A stretch of DNA of 64,000 nt. Origin: Modicisalibacter xianhensis (GTDB lineage Bacteria; Pseudomonadota; Gammaproteobacteria; Pseudomonadales; Halomonadaceae). A program made the translations under genes and the position numbers. The notes beneath the pieces were generated by a model, which worked only from the letters and a program-made list of their open reading frames with translations, did not search any database and was not told where the DNA came from. Below, one piece after another: positions 1 through 15,591 of this stretch (positions are counted from its first letter, which is position 1; the number at the start of each line of letters is the position of its first letter). The stretch spans positions 1-64,000 of the forward strand of contig NZ_FOPY01000006.1 in the NCBI RefSeq assembly GCF_900113605.1, read 5' to 3'.

Positions 1-1134
1 GTTGCAGATCGCCAGGCTGCCCACGTAGCCCCGCTCCCGGGCAAAGCGCAGCGCCGCCAGGGTGTCGGCGGTCTCGCCGGACTGCGACAGGGTCACGAAC
101 AGAGTGCCCTCGGGCACCACCACCTGGCGGTAACGGTACTCGGAGGCCACCTCGACCTGGGTGGGCAGCCCGGCATACTTCTCCAGCCAGTAGCGCGCCA
201 CCAGGCCGGCATGGTAGCTGGTGCCACAGGCGACGATATGGATCTGGCGCGCCTGGGCGAACAGCGCCTCGGCCTCGCGGCCGAAGCTGCGCACCAGCGC
301 GTGGCGCTCGGTCAGGCGGCCCTCCAGCGTGGCGGCGATGACCTGCGGCTGCTCGTGGATTTCCTTGAGCATGAAGTGGCGGTAGCCGTCCTTGGTGGCC
401 GCGCCGTCGCCGTGCTCGAAGGTCTGCACCGGACGAGACTGGACATTGCCCGCCGTGTCGTGGACAGCGATGTCACCGCCCCGGGCGAGACGCACCACAT
501 CGCCTTCCTGCAGGTAGATGAAGCGGTCGGTGACCTGCAGCAGGGCCAGCGGGTCCGAGGCCAGGAAAGCCTCCTCGATGCCCACCCCGACGACCAGCGG
601 GCTGCCCTTGCGGGCTCCGACGACCACGTCGGGCTGGTTCTTGTGCACGACCGCCAGCGCGTAGGCGCCATCGAGCATGGCCACGGCGCTCTGCACCGCC
701 GTCAGCAGGTCCTGGCTGCGATTGAACTCGCGTGCCAGCAGGTGGGCGACGACCTCGGTGTCGGTCTCGGAGGTAAAGGCGTAACCTTGGCCTTCCAGCT
801 CCACCTTGAGGGGCTCGTAATTCTCGATGATGCCGTTGTGCACCACCGCCAGGCTCTCGCCGGACTGGTGCGGATGGGCATTCTGCTCGTTGGGCCGGCC
901 ATGGGTCGCCCAGCGTGTGTGAGCAATGCCCACGGTACCAATCAGCGGCGCCTCGTGCAGGCGTTCCTCGAGTGCGGCGACCTTGCCTACCGCACGCTGC
1001 CGATTGAGACGCGCATCCCGCGACAACACGGCCATGCCGGCCGAGTCATAGCCGCGGTACTCGAGGCGCCTGAGGCCCTCGAGCAGAATGTCCTGGACAT
1101 TACGCTCGGCCACTGCCCCCACGATTCCACACAT
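1..1134 (-). CDS. glmS: Glutamine--fructose-6-phosphate aminotransferase (isomerizing), 5' part only
   Basis: Makes glucosamine-6-phosphate from fructose-6-phosphate and glutamine, the first step toward UDP-GlcNAc for peptidoglycan and LPS, in the cytosol. The protein begins MCGIVGAV, so Cys2 becomes the N-terminal nucleophile of the class II glutaminase domain; LEYRGYDSAG, HTRWATHG and the HNGIIENY segment follow as in the family. About 378 of roughly 610 residues are inside the window; the first sugar-isomerase (SIS) domain has begun (IHIVACGTSYHA, LSQSGETADT) and the rest lies beyond position 1. The start lies 5 bases after the glmU stop, so the two genes form a glmU-glmS operon supplying one pathway. 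Confidence 0.96.
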   Translation of the reverse strand, partial: MCGIVGAVAERNVQDILLEGLRRLEYRGYDSAGMAVLSRDARLNRQRAVGKVAALEERLHEAPLIGTVGIAHTRWATHGRPNEQNAHPHQSGESLAVVHNGIIENYEPLKVELEGQGYAFTSETDTEVVAHLLAREFNRSQDLLTAVQSAVAMLDGAYALAVVHKNQPDVVVGARKGSPLVVGVGIEEAFLASDPLALLQVTDRFIYLQEGDVVRLARGGDIAVHDTAGNVQSRPVQTFEHGDGAATKDGYRHFMLKEIHEQPQVIAATLEGRLTERHALVRSFGREAEALFAQARQIHIVACGTSYHAGLVARYWLEKYAGLPTQVEVASEYRYRQVVVPEGTLFVTLSQSGETADTLAALRFARERGYVGSLAICN

Positions 1135-1139
1135 CGTCT

Positions 1140-2519
1140 CTACTCCTTGGATTCCGATTTGGGCTGTTTCCGCGGGCGCGGCCAGTCCGCCTTGGTGATC
1201 TGCCGGCCCCGGGCCACGGCCAGCGCCCCGTCATCGACGTTGCGGCTGATCGTGGAACCGGCGCCGATGGTGGCGCCATCGCCGACCCGGACCGGAGCGA
1301 CCAGCGCCGTATTGGAGCCGATGAACGCCCCGTCGCCGATCTCGGTATGATGCTTGTGGGCACCGTCGTAGTTGCAGGTGATGGTCCCGGCGCCGACGTT
1401 GACGTCACGACCCAGCCGGGCATCGCCGACGTAACTGAGGTGATTGATCTTGCTGCCCTCGCCGATCCGGGCATTCTTGGTCTCGACGAAGTTGCCGACC
1501 CTGGCGTGGCGCGAAAGCTGCGTGCCGGGGCGCAGGCGCGCGAAGGGGCCGACCCGGCAGTCGCCGTCGAGCGTGGCGCCGTCGAGCAGGCTGTGCGCCT
1601 CGATGACGCAGCCCGACCCGACGCGGCTGTCACGAATCACGCTGTAGGGGCCGACACGCACCCCGTCGCCCAGCTCGACCTCGCCCTCGAAGACGCAACC
1701 GACATCGATCTCGACATCCCGGCCGCAGCGCAGGCGGCCGCGCACGTCGAGGCGCGCCGGATCGGCCAGCGTCACGCCGTCGGTCATCAGCCGCTCGGCC
1801 TCGGCCCACTGATGGGCCCGCTCCAGGCGCGCCAGTTGCACGCGGTTGTTGACGCCCTCGACCTCGGTGGGCGAGGCGGGCTGGGCGGTGGCGATCGCCG
1901 TGCCTTCCGCGGCGGCCATGGCGATGACGTCGGTCAGGTAGTATTCGCCCTGGGCGTTGTCGGCCGACAGCCGGGGCAGCCAGCGGCGCAGCTGGTCGGC
2001 GGTCATGGCCATGATTCCGGTGTTGCACTCGGTGATGGCGCGCTCGGCGTCGGAGGCATCCTTGTGCTCGATGATGGCCACCGCCTCGCCCCGGGCGTTG
2101 CGCTTGATGCGTCCGTAGCCCGTCGGCTCGGCCAGGGTCACGGTGAGCAGCGCCATGCGCCGTTCATCGACCTCGTCGAGCAGCGCGGCGAGGGTGTCGC
2201 GCCGGATCAGCGGCACGTCGCCGTACAGCACCAGCACCTTGCCGTCGCCGAGGCCGTCCAGCGCCTGGGCCACGGCATGGCCGGTGCCGTTCTGCTCGGC
2301 CTGCACCACGAAGTGCAACGGGCAATCGGCGAGGCGTTCGCGCACCCGGTCGGCGCCGTGGCCGATCACCACATGCAGCCGGTCGGCGTCCAGCGCCTGC
2401 GCCGTGTCGATCACGTGGCGCACCATCGGCTTGCCGGCCACGGGGTGCAGGACCTTCGGCGTGGCCGAGCGCATGCGGGTACCCTGCCCCGCGGCGAGAA
2501 TCACTACGTCGAGCGTCAT
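1140..2519 (-). CDS. glmU: Bifunctional GlmU: UDP-GlcNAc pyrophosphorylase / glucosamine-1-phosphate acetyltransferase
   Basis: Acetylates glucosamine-1-phosphate and then couples it to UTP, giving UDP-GlcNAc. The N-terminal nucleotidyltransferase domain opens MTLDVVILAAGQGTRM, with the LAAGxGTRM signature, and the C-terminal half is a left-handed beta-helix of hexapeptide repeats (VGPFARLRPG, VGNFVETKNA, YVGDARLGRDVNVGAGTITCNYDG). The 459-residue length is normal. I chose the ATG at 2519 because LDVVILAAG should lie within a few residues of the start; an upstream in-frame ATG would add a 12-residue basic extension with no obvious purpose. It precedes glmS by 5 bases. Confidence 0.95.
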   Translation of the reverse strand: MTLDVVILAAGQGTRMRSATPKVLHPVAGKPMVRHVIDTAQALDADRLHVVIGHGADRVRERLADCPLHFVVQAEQNGTGHAVAQALDGLGDGKVLVLYGDVPLIRRDTLAALLDEVDERRMALLTVTLAEPTGYGRIKRNARGEAVAIIEHKDASDAERAITECNTGIMAMTADQLRRWLPRLSADNAQGEYYLTDVIAMAAAEGTAIATAQPASPTEVEGVNNRVQLARLERAHQWAEAERLMTDGVTLADPARLDVRGRLRCGRDVEIDVGCVFEGEVELGDGVRVGPYSVIRDSRVGSGCVIEAHSLLDGATLDGDCRVGPFARLRPGTQLSRHARVGNFVETKNARIGEGSKINHLSYVGDARLGRDVNVGAGTITCNYDGAHKHHTEIGDGAFIGSNTALVAPVRVGDGATIGAGSTISRNVDDGALAVARGRQITKADWPRPRKQPKSESKE

Positions 2520-2595
2520 GCCCTTCCCTTTTCCAGTTCGACGATCACGGGCCATTCTAAAGCCCGCCGCTGCGCCATACCAATGTCGCAGCGTG

Positions 2596-2638
2596 GCTAC
2601 AAAATAAATGCCCCGTGGATCGGAAATCCACGGGGCAT
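2596..2638 (-). terminator. Rho-independent terminator of the atp operon
   Basis: A perfect 13-bp inverted repeat (ATGCCCCGTGGAT, 2608-2620, and its complement, 2626-2638) with a 5-nt loop. On the minus strand it is followed by a T-rich run (TTTATTTTG). It lies about 30 bases past the atpC stop and before glmU, separating the ATP synthase and glmUS transcription units. Confidence 0.85.
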
Positions 2639-2670
2639 CCGTTCTTGCCGCGGGAAGCCGGAACTAGCGC

Positions 2671-3099
2671 TTAGCGCCGTCCGCCTTTCTGCCGTAGCTG
2701 GTCCAGCGTGCGTAGCTGGGCCACCGCCTCGGCGAGCTCCGCCGTCGCCCGGGAGTAATCCAGGTCCGACTTCTGCTCATTGAGTTGCTGCAGGGCCTCC
2801 TTGCGTGCCTCCTCGGCGGCGACCTCGTCGAGATCGTGCGCACGGATGGCCGTGTCGGCCAGCACCGAGACCACATGAGGCTGGACCTCGAGAAATCCTC
2901 CAGTCACGTAGAAGATTTCCTCTTCGGCACCCTCACGCATGACTCGCAGCGGACCCGGTTGCAGCTCGGTCAACAGCGGCGCGTGTCCGGGCAGGATCCC
3001 CAGATCGCCGACCACACCGGCGGCGACGAGCTGGTTGACCTCACCGGAAAAGATCGACTGCTCGGCGCTGACGATCTCGCATTGGAAGCTGTTCGCCAT
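2671..3099 (-). CDS. atpC: F1Fo ATP synthase subunit epsilon
   Basis: Central-stalk subunit of F1 that couples rotation of the c-ring to catalysis and can inhibit ATP hydrolysis. It is 142 residues with the expected order: N-terminal beta-sandwich (FQCEIVSAEQSIFSGEV, GILPGHAPLLTELQPG, GGFLEVQPHVVSVLADTA) and a C-terminal helical hairpin rich in Ala, Glu and Arg. It is the last gene of atpIBEFHAGDC and is followed by a strong terminator. Confidence 0.96.
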   Translation of the reverse strand: MANSFQCEIVSAEQSIFSGEVNQLVAAGVVGDLGILPGHAPLLTELQPGPLRVMREGAEEEIFYVTGGFLEVQPHVVSVLADTAIRAHDLDEVAAEEARKEALQQLNEQKSDLDYSRATAELAEAVAQLRTLDQLRQKGGRR

Positions 3100-3125
3100 A
3101 CCTTAGTCCTCTAACGTGAGCGGCC

Positions 3126-4535
<1,410 letters not shown>

Positions 4536-4551
4536 TTAGCCTCACCGGCGC

Positions 4552-5427
4552 TTATACCGCGGCGGCACCACTGACGATCTCGGAGATTTCCTGGGTGATA
4601 CTGGCCTGACGGGCCTTGTTGTACACCAGTTGCAATTCGTCGATCAGGTTGCCGGCGTTATCGGTCGCGTTCTTCATCGCGATCATGCGCGCCGCCTGCT
4701 CGCAGGCTGCATTCTCCACCACCGCCTGGTAGACCTGCGACTCGACATAGCGCTTGAGAAGCTTGTCGAGCAGGGCCTTGGCGTCCGGCTCATACAGGTA
4801 GTCCCAGCTTGTGGGACGGGCTTGTTCATCATGGTCGTCGGCCTGCTGGGGGACCAGCGGCACCAGCTGGCGAATGGTCGGCCGCTGGGTCATGGTGTTG
4901 ACGAATTCGTTGTACACCACGAAGAGCCGATCCAGTTCCCCGGCATCGAAGGCATCCAGCATCACCTTGACGCTACCGATCAGGTCCTTGGCTTCCGGGG
5001 CTTCGCCCAGACCGCTCTTGGCGGCCATCAGGTTGCCGCCGTACTTGCGGAAGAAGCCGCCAGCCTTGCTGCCGATAGCAACGAAGTTGACCTCGACGCC
5101 CTTGTCCCGCCACTGCTTGACGTCCTTGACCACGGCCTTGAACAGGTTGACGTTCAGGCCGCCGGCCAGGCCGCGGTCGCTCGAGACGACGATATAACCG
5201 ACGCGCTTGACCTCGCGATCGATCATGTAGTCGTGACGGTATTCCGGGTTCGCCTTGGCGATATGGCCCACAACATTGCGGATCTGCTTGGCATAGGGCT
5301 GGCTGGCCGCCATACGGTCCTGTGCCTTACGCATTTTCGATGCAGCGACCATTTCCATGGCGCTGGTGATCTTCTGCGTATTCTTGATGCTCCCGATCTG
5401 GGTGCGAATCTCTTTTGCAGCTGCCAT
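4552..5427 (-). CDS. atpG: F1Fo ATP synthase subunit gamma
   Basis: Rotor shaft of F1, threading the alpha3beta3 hexamer. The N-terminal helix ([38 protein letters not shown]) and the C-terminal helix ([27 protein letters not shown]) form the long coiled coil typical of the family. The central Rossmann-like part is present, for 291 residues in all, the usual size. Spacing to atpA and atpD fits one operon. Confidence 0.97.
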   Translation of the reverse strand: MAAAKEIRTQIGSIKNTQKITSAMEMVAASKMRKAQDRMAASQPYAKQIRNVVGHIAKANPEYRHDYMIDREVKRVGYIVVSSDRGLAGGLNVNLFKAVVKDVKQWRDKGVEVNFVAIGSKAGGFFRKYGGNLMAAKSGLGEAPEAKDLIGSVKVMLDAFDAGELDRLFVVYNEFVNTMTQRPTIRQLVPLVPQQADDHDEQARPTSWDYLYEPDAKALLDKLLKRYVESQVYQAVVENAACEQAARMIAMKNATDNAGNLIDELQLVYNKARQASITQEISEIVSGAAAV

Positions 5428-5491
5428 AGCGATCTACCTTATTCGTGGCCCTCAGGGAAATCGTTGGCCCGGCATCGCCGGGCCAGCGGGA

Positions 5492-7036
<1,545 letters not shown>

Positions 7037-7052
7037 GCCATGTCCCTCAGAC

Positions 7053-7592
7053 TCAGACGGAAAGCGCGTCGCGCAGACGGGCCAGTCGACCGCGTACCGA
7101 ACCGTCGATCACGGTGTCGCCGGCACGCAGGATGACGCCGCCCAGCAGGGCGCTGTCCACCTGAGTGGTAATGGAGATTTCGCGGTTCAGGCGCTTGGCC
7201 AGGGCACTCGCGAGCTTGTCTTCCTGCTTGGCGTCCAGCGGAAACGCGGAGACGATAGTCACGTCCATGCGCTTCTCCTGCTGTGCCTTGAGCAGGTCGA
7301 ACTGCTCGGCAATCGCCGGCAGCGCCGCCAGGCGGTTCTGTTGGCCGAGGGTCCGGAGGAGGTTCTGCCCCTCCTTGCCCATCGCATCGCCGCAGACCTC
7401 GATGATCACATCGGCCTTCTCGACGCCGGACAACCGGGGGTTGTCCATCACGCGGGCTCGCATATCGGCATCGGCGGCGACGTTCGCCGCCAGTGCCAGC
7501 ATGTCGGACCAGGCCTCTAGCGCCCCCTGGGCGTGCGCGAACTCGAACGCCGCCTTGGCGTAAGGTCGGGCAACGGTAGACGTTTCAGCCAT
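7053..7592 (-). CDS. atpH: F1Fo ATP synthase subunit delta
   Basis: Peripheral-stalk subunit joining the b dimer to the top of F1. It starts [19 protein letters not shown], the usual delta N-terminus, and the C-terminal part carries the beta-strand motif [25 protein letters not shown]. Length is 179 residues. It is 11 bases downstream of atpF and 16 bases upstream of atpA. Confidence 0.96.
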   Translation of the reverse strand: MAETSTVARPYAKAAFEFAHAQGALEAWSDMLALAANVAADADMRARVMDNPRLSGVEKADVIIEVCGDAMGKEGQNLLRTLGQQNRLAALPAIAEQFDLLKAQQEKRMDVTIVSAFPLDAKQEDKLASALAKRLNREISITTQVDSALLGGVILRAGDTVIDGSVRGRLARLRDALSV

Positions 7593-7603
7593 GGGTCACC
7601 TCC

Positions 7604-8074
7604 TCAGAGCTCGGTAGCGAGCTTGTCGACGAGCTCGCGGTGTTTGGCCTCGTCGATGGAGGATTCCAGGATCCGCTCCGCACCCTCGATGGCGAGTCGT
7701 GCGACCTGCGCACGCAGCTCTTCCTTCGCGCGGTTGATCTCCTGATCGATCTCGGCTCGGGCGTTGGCAATCATGCGCTCGCCTTCCAGGCGGGCGTTAT
7801 CGCGCGCCTCCTCGATCATCTGGTTCGACCGCTTGTGGGCCTGCTCAAGGATTTGCGCTGCCTGCTCCTTGCTTTCACGCAGTGTCTCGTTGGCCTGCTC
7901 CTGGGCCAGTTCGAGATCGCGGTTAGCACGGCTGGCAGCGTCCAGACCATCGGCAATCTTCTTCTGGCGCTCCTGCAGGGATTGCATGACCGGTGGCCAT
8001 ACATACCTCATGCAGAACCAGACGAAGACCGCGAAGGCAATGGCCTGGCCGATCAGGGTAAGGTTCAGATTCAC
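7604..8074 (-). CDS. atpF: F1Fo ATP synthase subunit b
   Basis: Membrane-anchored peripheral stalk. It starts [20 protein letters not shown], a single N-terminal transmembrane helix, then a long charged helix of about 120 residues ([27 protein letters not shown] region) that dimerises as a coiled coil. It is 156 residues, the same as E. coli AtpF. It lies between atpE and atpH. Confidence 0.96.
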   Translation of the reverse strand: MNLNLTLIGQAIAFAVFVWFCMRYVWPPVMQSLQERQKKIADGLDAASRANRDLELAQEQANETLRESKEQAAQILEQAHKRSNQMIEEARDNARLEGERMIANARAEIDQEINRAKEELRAQVARLAIEGAERILESSIDEAKHRELVDKLATEL

Positions 8075-8140
8075 GCCAGCACCTCTCGCTTCACAGGTTT
8101 GGGGTCAAAATCACGGTAGGTCGAGTCGACCGACCGCGAG

Positions 8141-8392
<252 letters not shown>

Positions 8393-8447
8393 TTACTCCA
8401 GTTTCTGTTTAAGTGGTTTAGCGGGTTAGGGTTAACGGGGATTGCTC

Positions 8448-9329
<882 letters not shown>

Positions 9330-9728
9330 TCAGGTGTGCGACGGTCTACGCAGCAGCCAGGGTCCCAGCCACTGGGTAAACAGTGTCGCCACATAAGCGC
9401 CAAAGAAGAAAGCGGGGTTTGAAGGAGGCACTGTAATGAACACCAGCGTGAACAATGCCGCCGTCAAACCGAACTTGCCGGCCTCGGCACGGTAAAAGCT
9501 CTTGACGATGTCCCTGGCAAAACGCGCTCCCTGATAGCGAAAGGCACGCCAGGCAAAATAGGCATTGGGAAGCAGGCAGACCAGACCGCCTGTCAGCGCC
9601 GAGATCGCTGCCGACCCTCCCGAGAGGGCCGCCCCCAGGATCACCATGAGCGTGACAGTGATGCCTTGGGCAACCAGTAGACGCTTGAATTGTGGACGCT
9701 TGAGCTGGGCCGGTACCGGGTTGTGCAT
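9330..9728 (-). CDS. atpI: ATP synthase protein I
   Basis: Small membrane protein that opens most bacterial atp operons and helps c-ring assembly in some species. It is 132 residues with about four hydrophobic segments (GITVTLMVILGAALSG, ALTGGLVCLLPNAYFAW, FGLTAALFTLVFITVP, YVATLFTQWLG), as in proteobacterial AtpI. It is the first gene of the operon; the 210-base spacer upstream presumably holds the operon promoter, but I could not pick a clear -35/-10 pair. Confidence 0.9.
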   Translation of the reverse strand: MHNPVPAQLKRPQFKRLLVAQGITVTLMVILGAALSGGSAAISALTGGLVCLLPNAYFAWRAFRYQGARFARDIVKSFYRAEAGKFGLTAALFTLVFITVPPSNPAFFFGAYVATLFTQWLGPWLLRRPSHT

Positions 9729-9914
9729 GATGTTCTATCTCTTGCGGTGCCGACCGCCGATTGTTGTTTCGTCCAAAAAGCTCCCAGAGCCAAGCCTCGG
9801 CGGATTATAGGGAAGCCCTTTGTCGCCTTCAACCGAACTGCGCCGAAATTGCGCGAACTCTTGCGACCTTACAACCAATGGGTAACGATCTACGCAGAAA
9901 AATGCTTAACCTGC

Positions 9915-9948
9915 TAATAAAAAAGAGACCCTGATTCGCTCAGCGAAT
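9915..9948 (-). terminator. Probable terminator of the mnmG-rsmG-parA-parB unit
   Basis: An inverted repeat ATTCGC-TCA-GCGAAT (9934-9948) overlaps the parB stop codon. On the minus strand it is followed after a few bases by a run of six T (complement of the A-run at 9917-9924). The short stem and tight loop make this moderate. Confidence 0.5.
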
Positions 9949-10854
9949 ATGCGCCAAGATCCCGTCGAGCTCGTCCAGGCTGCCATAGCGAATGGTGACC
10001 CGGCCATTGCCGTTGCGTCCGTGCTGGATACGCACCGGTGCGCCCAGCAGCTCGCCTAGTTGGGTTTCCAGCCGGGCTACGTCGGCTGAAGGCTTGGCTG
10101 CCGGTTTCTCGTCGGGCTTGCCTTGCTGAAGCTGCTTCACCAGGGCCTCGGTCTGGCGCACGGTGAGATCCTTGGCCACGACTTCATGCGCGGCCTTGCG
10201 CTGTTTTGCCGCAGGCAGGACGAGCAGGGCACGGGCGTGCCCCATGTCGAGATCGCCACGCTCGAGCAGGGTCTGCACCTCGGGATCGAGCGCCAGCAGG
10301 CGCAGCAGGTTGGCAACCTGGGCGCGCGATTTGCCCACCGCATCGGCGACCTGCTGCTGGGTCAACTCGAACTCGTCGAGCAGGCGCTTCAGGGCCAGGG
10401 CTTCCTCGACCGGGTTGAGGTTCTCGCGCTGGATGTTCTCGATCAGCGCCAATGCCAGTGCAGTCTGGTCGCTGACGTCGCGGACCACGGCCGGAATGTC
10501 GTCGAGTTCGGCGAGCTGAGCGGCACGCCAGCGGCGTTCGCCGGCAATGATCTCGTAGCGGTCCTCGCCGATCGGGCGCACCACGATGGGCTGCATGACG
10601 CCCTGGGCGCGAATCGAGTCGGTCAGCTCCTCGAGCGCCTCGGGCTGAATCTCGCGGCGCGGCTGATACTTGCCTCGGGACAGTTGTCCCAGCGGCAGCC
10701 GTACCAGACGCTCCCGGGGCTCCTCTGCGACGCTTTCGCCGACATCGAGCGGAACACTGTCGAGCTGGCCATCGGTATCCAGCAGTTCTCGGCGACGGGC
10801 ACCGGCGCCGATCAGGGCGTCCAGACCACGTCCCAGGGCACGTTTACGAGTCAT
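9940..10854 (-). CDS. parB: Chromosome partitioning protein ParB
   Basis: CTP-dependent DNA clamp that loads at parS and spreads, marking the origin region for segregation by ParA. The protein opens MTKKRALGRGLDALIGAG-like, as in chromosomal ParB. It carries the CTP-binding GERRWRAAQLA and ENIQRENLNPVEEA segments near residues 100-140, and a helix-turn-helix (LTQQQVADAVGKSRAQVANLLRLL) around 165-190. It ends in a C-terminal dimerisation domain (VTIRYGSLDELDGILAHI). It is 304 residues. It follows parA in the same operon; two parS sites lie in recF about 49 kb away. Confidence 0.96.
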   Translation of the reverse strand: MTRKRALGRGLDALIGAGARRRELLDTDGQLDSVPLDVGESVAEEPRERLVRLPLGQLSRGKYQPRREIQPEALEELTDSIRAQGVMQPIVVRPIGEDRYEIIAGERRWRAAQLAELDDIPAVVRDVSDQTALALALIENIQRENLNPVEEALALKRLLDEFELTQQQVADAVGKSRAQVANLLRLLALDPEVQTLLERGDLDMGHARALLVLPAAKQRKAAHEVVAKDLTVRQTEALVKQLQQGKPDEKPAAKPSADVARLETQLGELLGAPVRIQHGRNGNGRVTIRYGSLDELDGILAHIR

Positions 10855-10881
10855 GAGCGTTCCTACGAGGCGTTTCCCGAA

Positions 10882-11649
10882 TCATAACGACAAGCGACGG
10901 ATCAATTCCTTGGCCAGCACCCGGTGAGCCTGGCTGCCCCGCGAGAAGCGGGCGTACTTGGTGACCGGCAGGCCATGGCTGGGCGCCTCGGCCACACGCA
11001 CGTTGCGCGGAATGGTGGTCTTGAGCAGGGTATCACCGAAATAGTCGAGCAGTTGCTTGCTGACGTCGCGCGTCAGGCTGTTGCGGTTGTCGTACATGGT
11101 TCTGACAATGCCGAAGACCTGCAGGGTCGGGTTCACGCTGGCCTGGATCTGCTCGACGGTGTCGAGCAGTGCCGACAGGCCTTCGAGGGCATAGAACTCG
11201 CACTGCAGCGGGATCAGCACGCCATGCGCCGCAGTCAGGCCATTGAGGGTCAGCATGTTGAGCGACGGCGGACAGTCGATCAACACCACGTCGTACTCAT
11301 GCGCGACCTCGGCCAAGGCGTCGTTGAGGCAACGTTCGCGACCGTCACGGTCAAGCAGGTCGACTTCCGCCGCGGTGAGGTCGGCATTGCCCGGCAGCAA
11401 CGCATAGCCGGCCTCGGGACAGTCGAGGATCACTTCGGCGGCGCGCTTGTCGCCGAGCAGGACATCGAGCGCGCTGCCGTCGAGTTCATGCTTGTCGGCC
11501 CCGCTGCCCATGGTGGCATGCCCCTGGGGATCCAGGTCGACCAGCAGCACGCGGCGATCGAGTGCGGCCAGCGACGCGGCCAGATTGACCGCCGTGGTGG
11601 TCTTGCCAACGCCGCCCTTCTGGTTGGTCAAGGCAATGATCTTGGTCAC
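10882..11649 (-). CDS. parA: Chromosome partitioning ATPase ParA (Soj)
   Basis: Walker-type ATPase that binds the nucleoid and moves ParB-parS complexes. The deviant Walker A KGGVGKTT lies near residues 11-18, with VLLVDLDPQGHATMGSG and DVVLIDCPPSLNMLTLN following. I chose the GTG at 11649 because it overlaps the rsmG stop in a GTGA arrangement and puts the Walker A at the usual distance, giving 255 residues; a longer in-frame reading adds an unlikely basic leader from within rsmG. It is followed by parB after 27 bases. Confidence 0.95.
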   Translation of the reverse strand: MTKIIALTNQKGGVGKTTTAVNLAASLAALDRRVLLVDLDPQGHATMGSGADKHELDGSALDVLLGDKRAAEVILDCPEAGYALLPGNADLTAAEVDLLDRDGRERCLNDALAEVAHEYDVVLIDCPPSLNMLTLNGLTAAHGVLIPLQCEFYALEGLSALLDTVEQIQASVNPTLQVFGIVRTMYDNRNSLTRDVSKQLLDYFGDTLLKTTIPRNVRVAEAPSHGLPVTKYARFSRGSQAHRVLAKELIRRLSL

Positions 11650-12310
11650 GAACGACTCCCTTCCCGACTCCCCGTCAATATGTTCTCGGCACGCCGCAGG
11701 CGCAGCAACTGGCGGCTGGCCTCGTCGCCGGGCACGTGCAGCTCGCGCCGTTCGATCAGCGCGATGCTGGCCGGCAGCGCCTGGCTTTCCTGCTCGGCGG
11801 CGCGGCCCTTCATGGCCAGCCATTCGCCATCGACTGCCAGTAGCGGCTCGGTCAGCTCGACGAAGTCGGACAGGCTGGCAAAGGCTCGTGAAATGATCTG
11901 CTCGAACGGCGTCTCCACACGATACGCCTCGACCCGTGCCTGCACCGGAGTGACGTTATCCAGGCCCAGTTCGAGCACCGCCTGGCGCTGGAAGCGGACC
12001 TTCTTGCCGTTGCTGTCGAGCAGCGTCACGGTCAGTTGCGGATCGAGGATTGCCAGGACCAGGCCAGGCAGACCGGGTCCCGAGCCCACGTCCAGCAGCC
12101 GCGGGCCGCGAACCAGCGGCATCACCGACGCACTGTCGAGGAGGTGACGGGTCACCATCTCCTCGGCCGAGCGTACCGCGGTGAGGTTATAGGCGCGGTT
12201 CCACTTGTGCAACAGCGCCAGTAGCGCCAGCAGGCGTTCGCGTACCTGAGTGTCGATGGCGATCCCCAGCCGGTCCAGCCCCTGGTCGAGACGCTGTTCG
12301 CACGCCGGCG

Positions 12311-12314
<4 letters not shown>
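11646..12314 (-). CDS. rsmG: 16S rRNA (guanine527-N7)-methyltransferase
   Basis: S-adenosylmethionine-dependent methyltransferase that modifies G527 of 16S rRNA. The SAM-binding motif [16 protein letters not shown] is near residue 70, and [17 protein letters not shown] and [15 protein letters not shown] follow as in RsmG. It is 222 residues. It overlaps mnmG upstream and parA downstream by 4 bases each (ATGA and GTGA), so the three are translationally coupled. Confidence 0.95.
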
Positions 12315-14206
<1,892 letters not shown>

Positions 14207-14792
14207 GGTGCACCTCGACTTGCGCCTGTCGGCGCGCCGGTTTGGCAGGTGAGGGTAAATAGCCGCCCAGTATAACGTCCCTGTGGGTAACCGTCAGGGG
14301 TTTTCCACACGCGCTTTTCCACCTATCACCTTTCCATCTTCATTTAAAAAATAGAGTTAAAGAAAAGAAGTTCTGTTGTGGTTATGACTATTGGTGTGGA
14401 CATTTTTTGTGGATAACCTAAAAAACAACTTTTCTTTCATTAAATTGCATTGTTAATCGATAGGGGGAAAAGCAGTAGGGGGGCTGCGGAAATCCCGCGG
14501 TCAGGCTGTGGATGATATTGGAGATTATCCACAGCACGATTCATGCCCTGCTTATCCACCTGCCCATACCTCAACTATCAGCAGGCTGGTCAACAATGTT
14601 GGAAAAACTCAGGCATGCCAGCCATGACGGGGGCTGCCGGGCATAATCGAAGCCTTGAGAATGAAAAATATCCACAGGCAAAAAAGACCTTGTGTGCAGA
14701 ATATCAGGGGAAATGAAGCGCAACATCACCATGAGAAACGCCCACTCGATGAGCGGGCGCTGGAAGGAGGATGGGGGAGAGGCGCGGTGCGC
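14207..14792. other. AT-rich intergenic region with a DnaA-box cluster (candidate origin element)
   Basis: There is no gene in this 586-base spacer. Perfect or allowed DnaA boxes (TTWTNCACA) lie at 14301-14309, 14408-14416 and 14525-14533. One-mismatch boxes lie at 14282-14290, 14507-14515, 14552-14560 and 14668-14676. A strongly AT-rich stretch at about 14340-14460 resembles a DNA unwinding element. In E. coli oriC is also next to mnmG (gidA). Here the rpmH-dnaA spacer is an equally good or better candidate, so this may be a secondary or relic origin. Confidence 0.55.
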
Positions 14793-15581
14793 TCAGTGCT
14801 TGAGCACACGCGACAGGAATGACTGGGTCCGCTCGTGACGGGGATGGTCGAACACTTCTTCGGGTGGCCCCTGCTCGACGATGCGTCCGCCGTGCACGAA
14901 GATCACCCGGTCGGCAACTTCGCGGGCGAACCCCATTTCATGGGTGACGATCATCATGGTCATGCCCTCGTTGGCGAGTTCACGCATGGCATCCAGCACC
15001 TCTCCGATCATCTCCGGGTCGAGTGCCGAGGTCGGCTCGTCGAACAGCATCAGGCGCGGCCCCATGGCCAGGGCGCGCGCCAGAGCCACGCGTTGCTGCT
15101 GCCCGCCGGAGAGCTGGCCGGGATACTTGTCGGCCTGATCCTCGATGCCGACCCGGGCCAGCAGCTTGCGCGCCGTTTCCAGCGCCTTGTCGCGCGGCCA
15201 GTTACGCACTTTCATGGGGGCGAGAGTAACGTTGTCGAGTACCGACAGGTGCGGGAACAGATTGAACTGCTGGAAGACCATGCCGACTTCGGTGCGGATG
15301 GTCTGCAGCGACTTGCCACTCTTGCCGTTGGGCAGCAGTTCGTTGCCATCGACCACGATGCGTCCGCCCTGGAATTCCTCGAGACCGTTGACGCAGCGGA
15401 TCAGGGTCGACTTGCCGGAGCCACTGGCGCCGATGATCACCACCACTTCACCGGGAGCGACCTCGAGGTCGATGTCCTGCATGACGTGCAGCTTGCCGAA
15501 ATGCTTGTTGACCTTGTCCATGCGGACGATAGGCTCGCGTTCGCCGGTCTGGCGTGATGCGGTGTTGGTTGTTTCGTTCAT
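14793..15581 (-). CDS. Polar amino acid ABC transporter ATP-binding protein (GlnQ-like)
   Basis: ATPase of an amino acid importer at the inner membrane face. Walker [10 protein letters not shown] is near residue 52, the ABC signature [17 protein letters not shown] and Walker [15 protein letters not shown] follow, then [21 protein letters not shown]. It is 262 residues. It is the third gene of a binding protein-permease-ATPase operon on the minus strand. The family (GlnQ, HisP, ArtP type) is clear, but the exact amino acid is not readable from sequence. Confidence 0.93.
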   Translation of the reverse strand: MNETTNTASRQTGEREPIVRMDKVNKHFGKLHVMQDIDLEVAPGEVVVIIGASGSGKSTLIRCVNGLEEFQGGRIVVDGNELLPNGKSGKSLQTIRTEVGMVFQQFNLFPHLSVLDNVTLAPMKVRNWPRDKALETARKLLARVGIEDQADKYPGQLSGGQQQRVALARALAMGPRLMLFDEPTSALDPEMIGEVLDAMRELANEGMTMMIVTHEMGFAREVADRVIFVHGGRIVEQGPPEEVFDHPRHERTQSFLSRVLKH

Positions 15582-15591
15582 GCGCTTCTCC

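Noticed and set aside
1347-2783. 478-codon open frame on the plus strand opposite glmU
   Set aside because: Antisense to glmU and running across the atp terminator; composition typical of a shadow frame.
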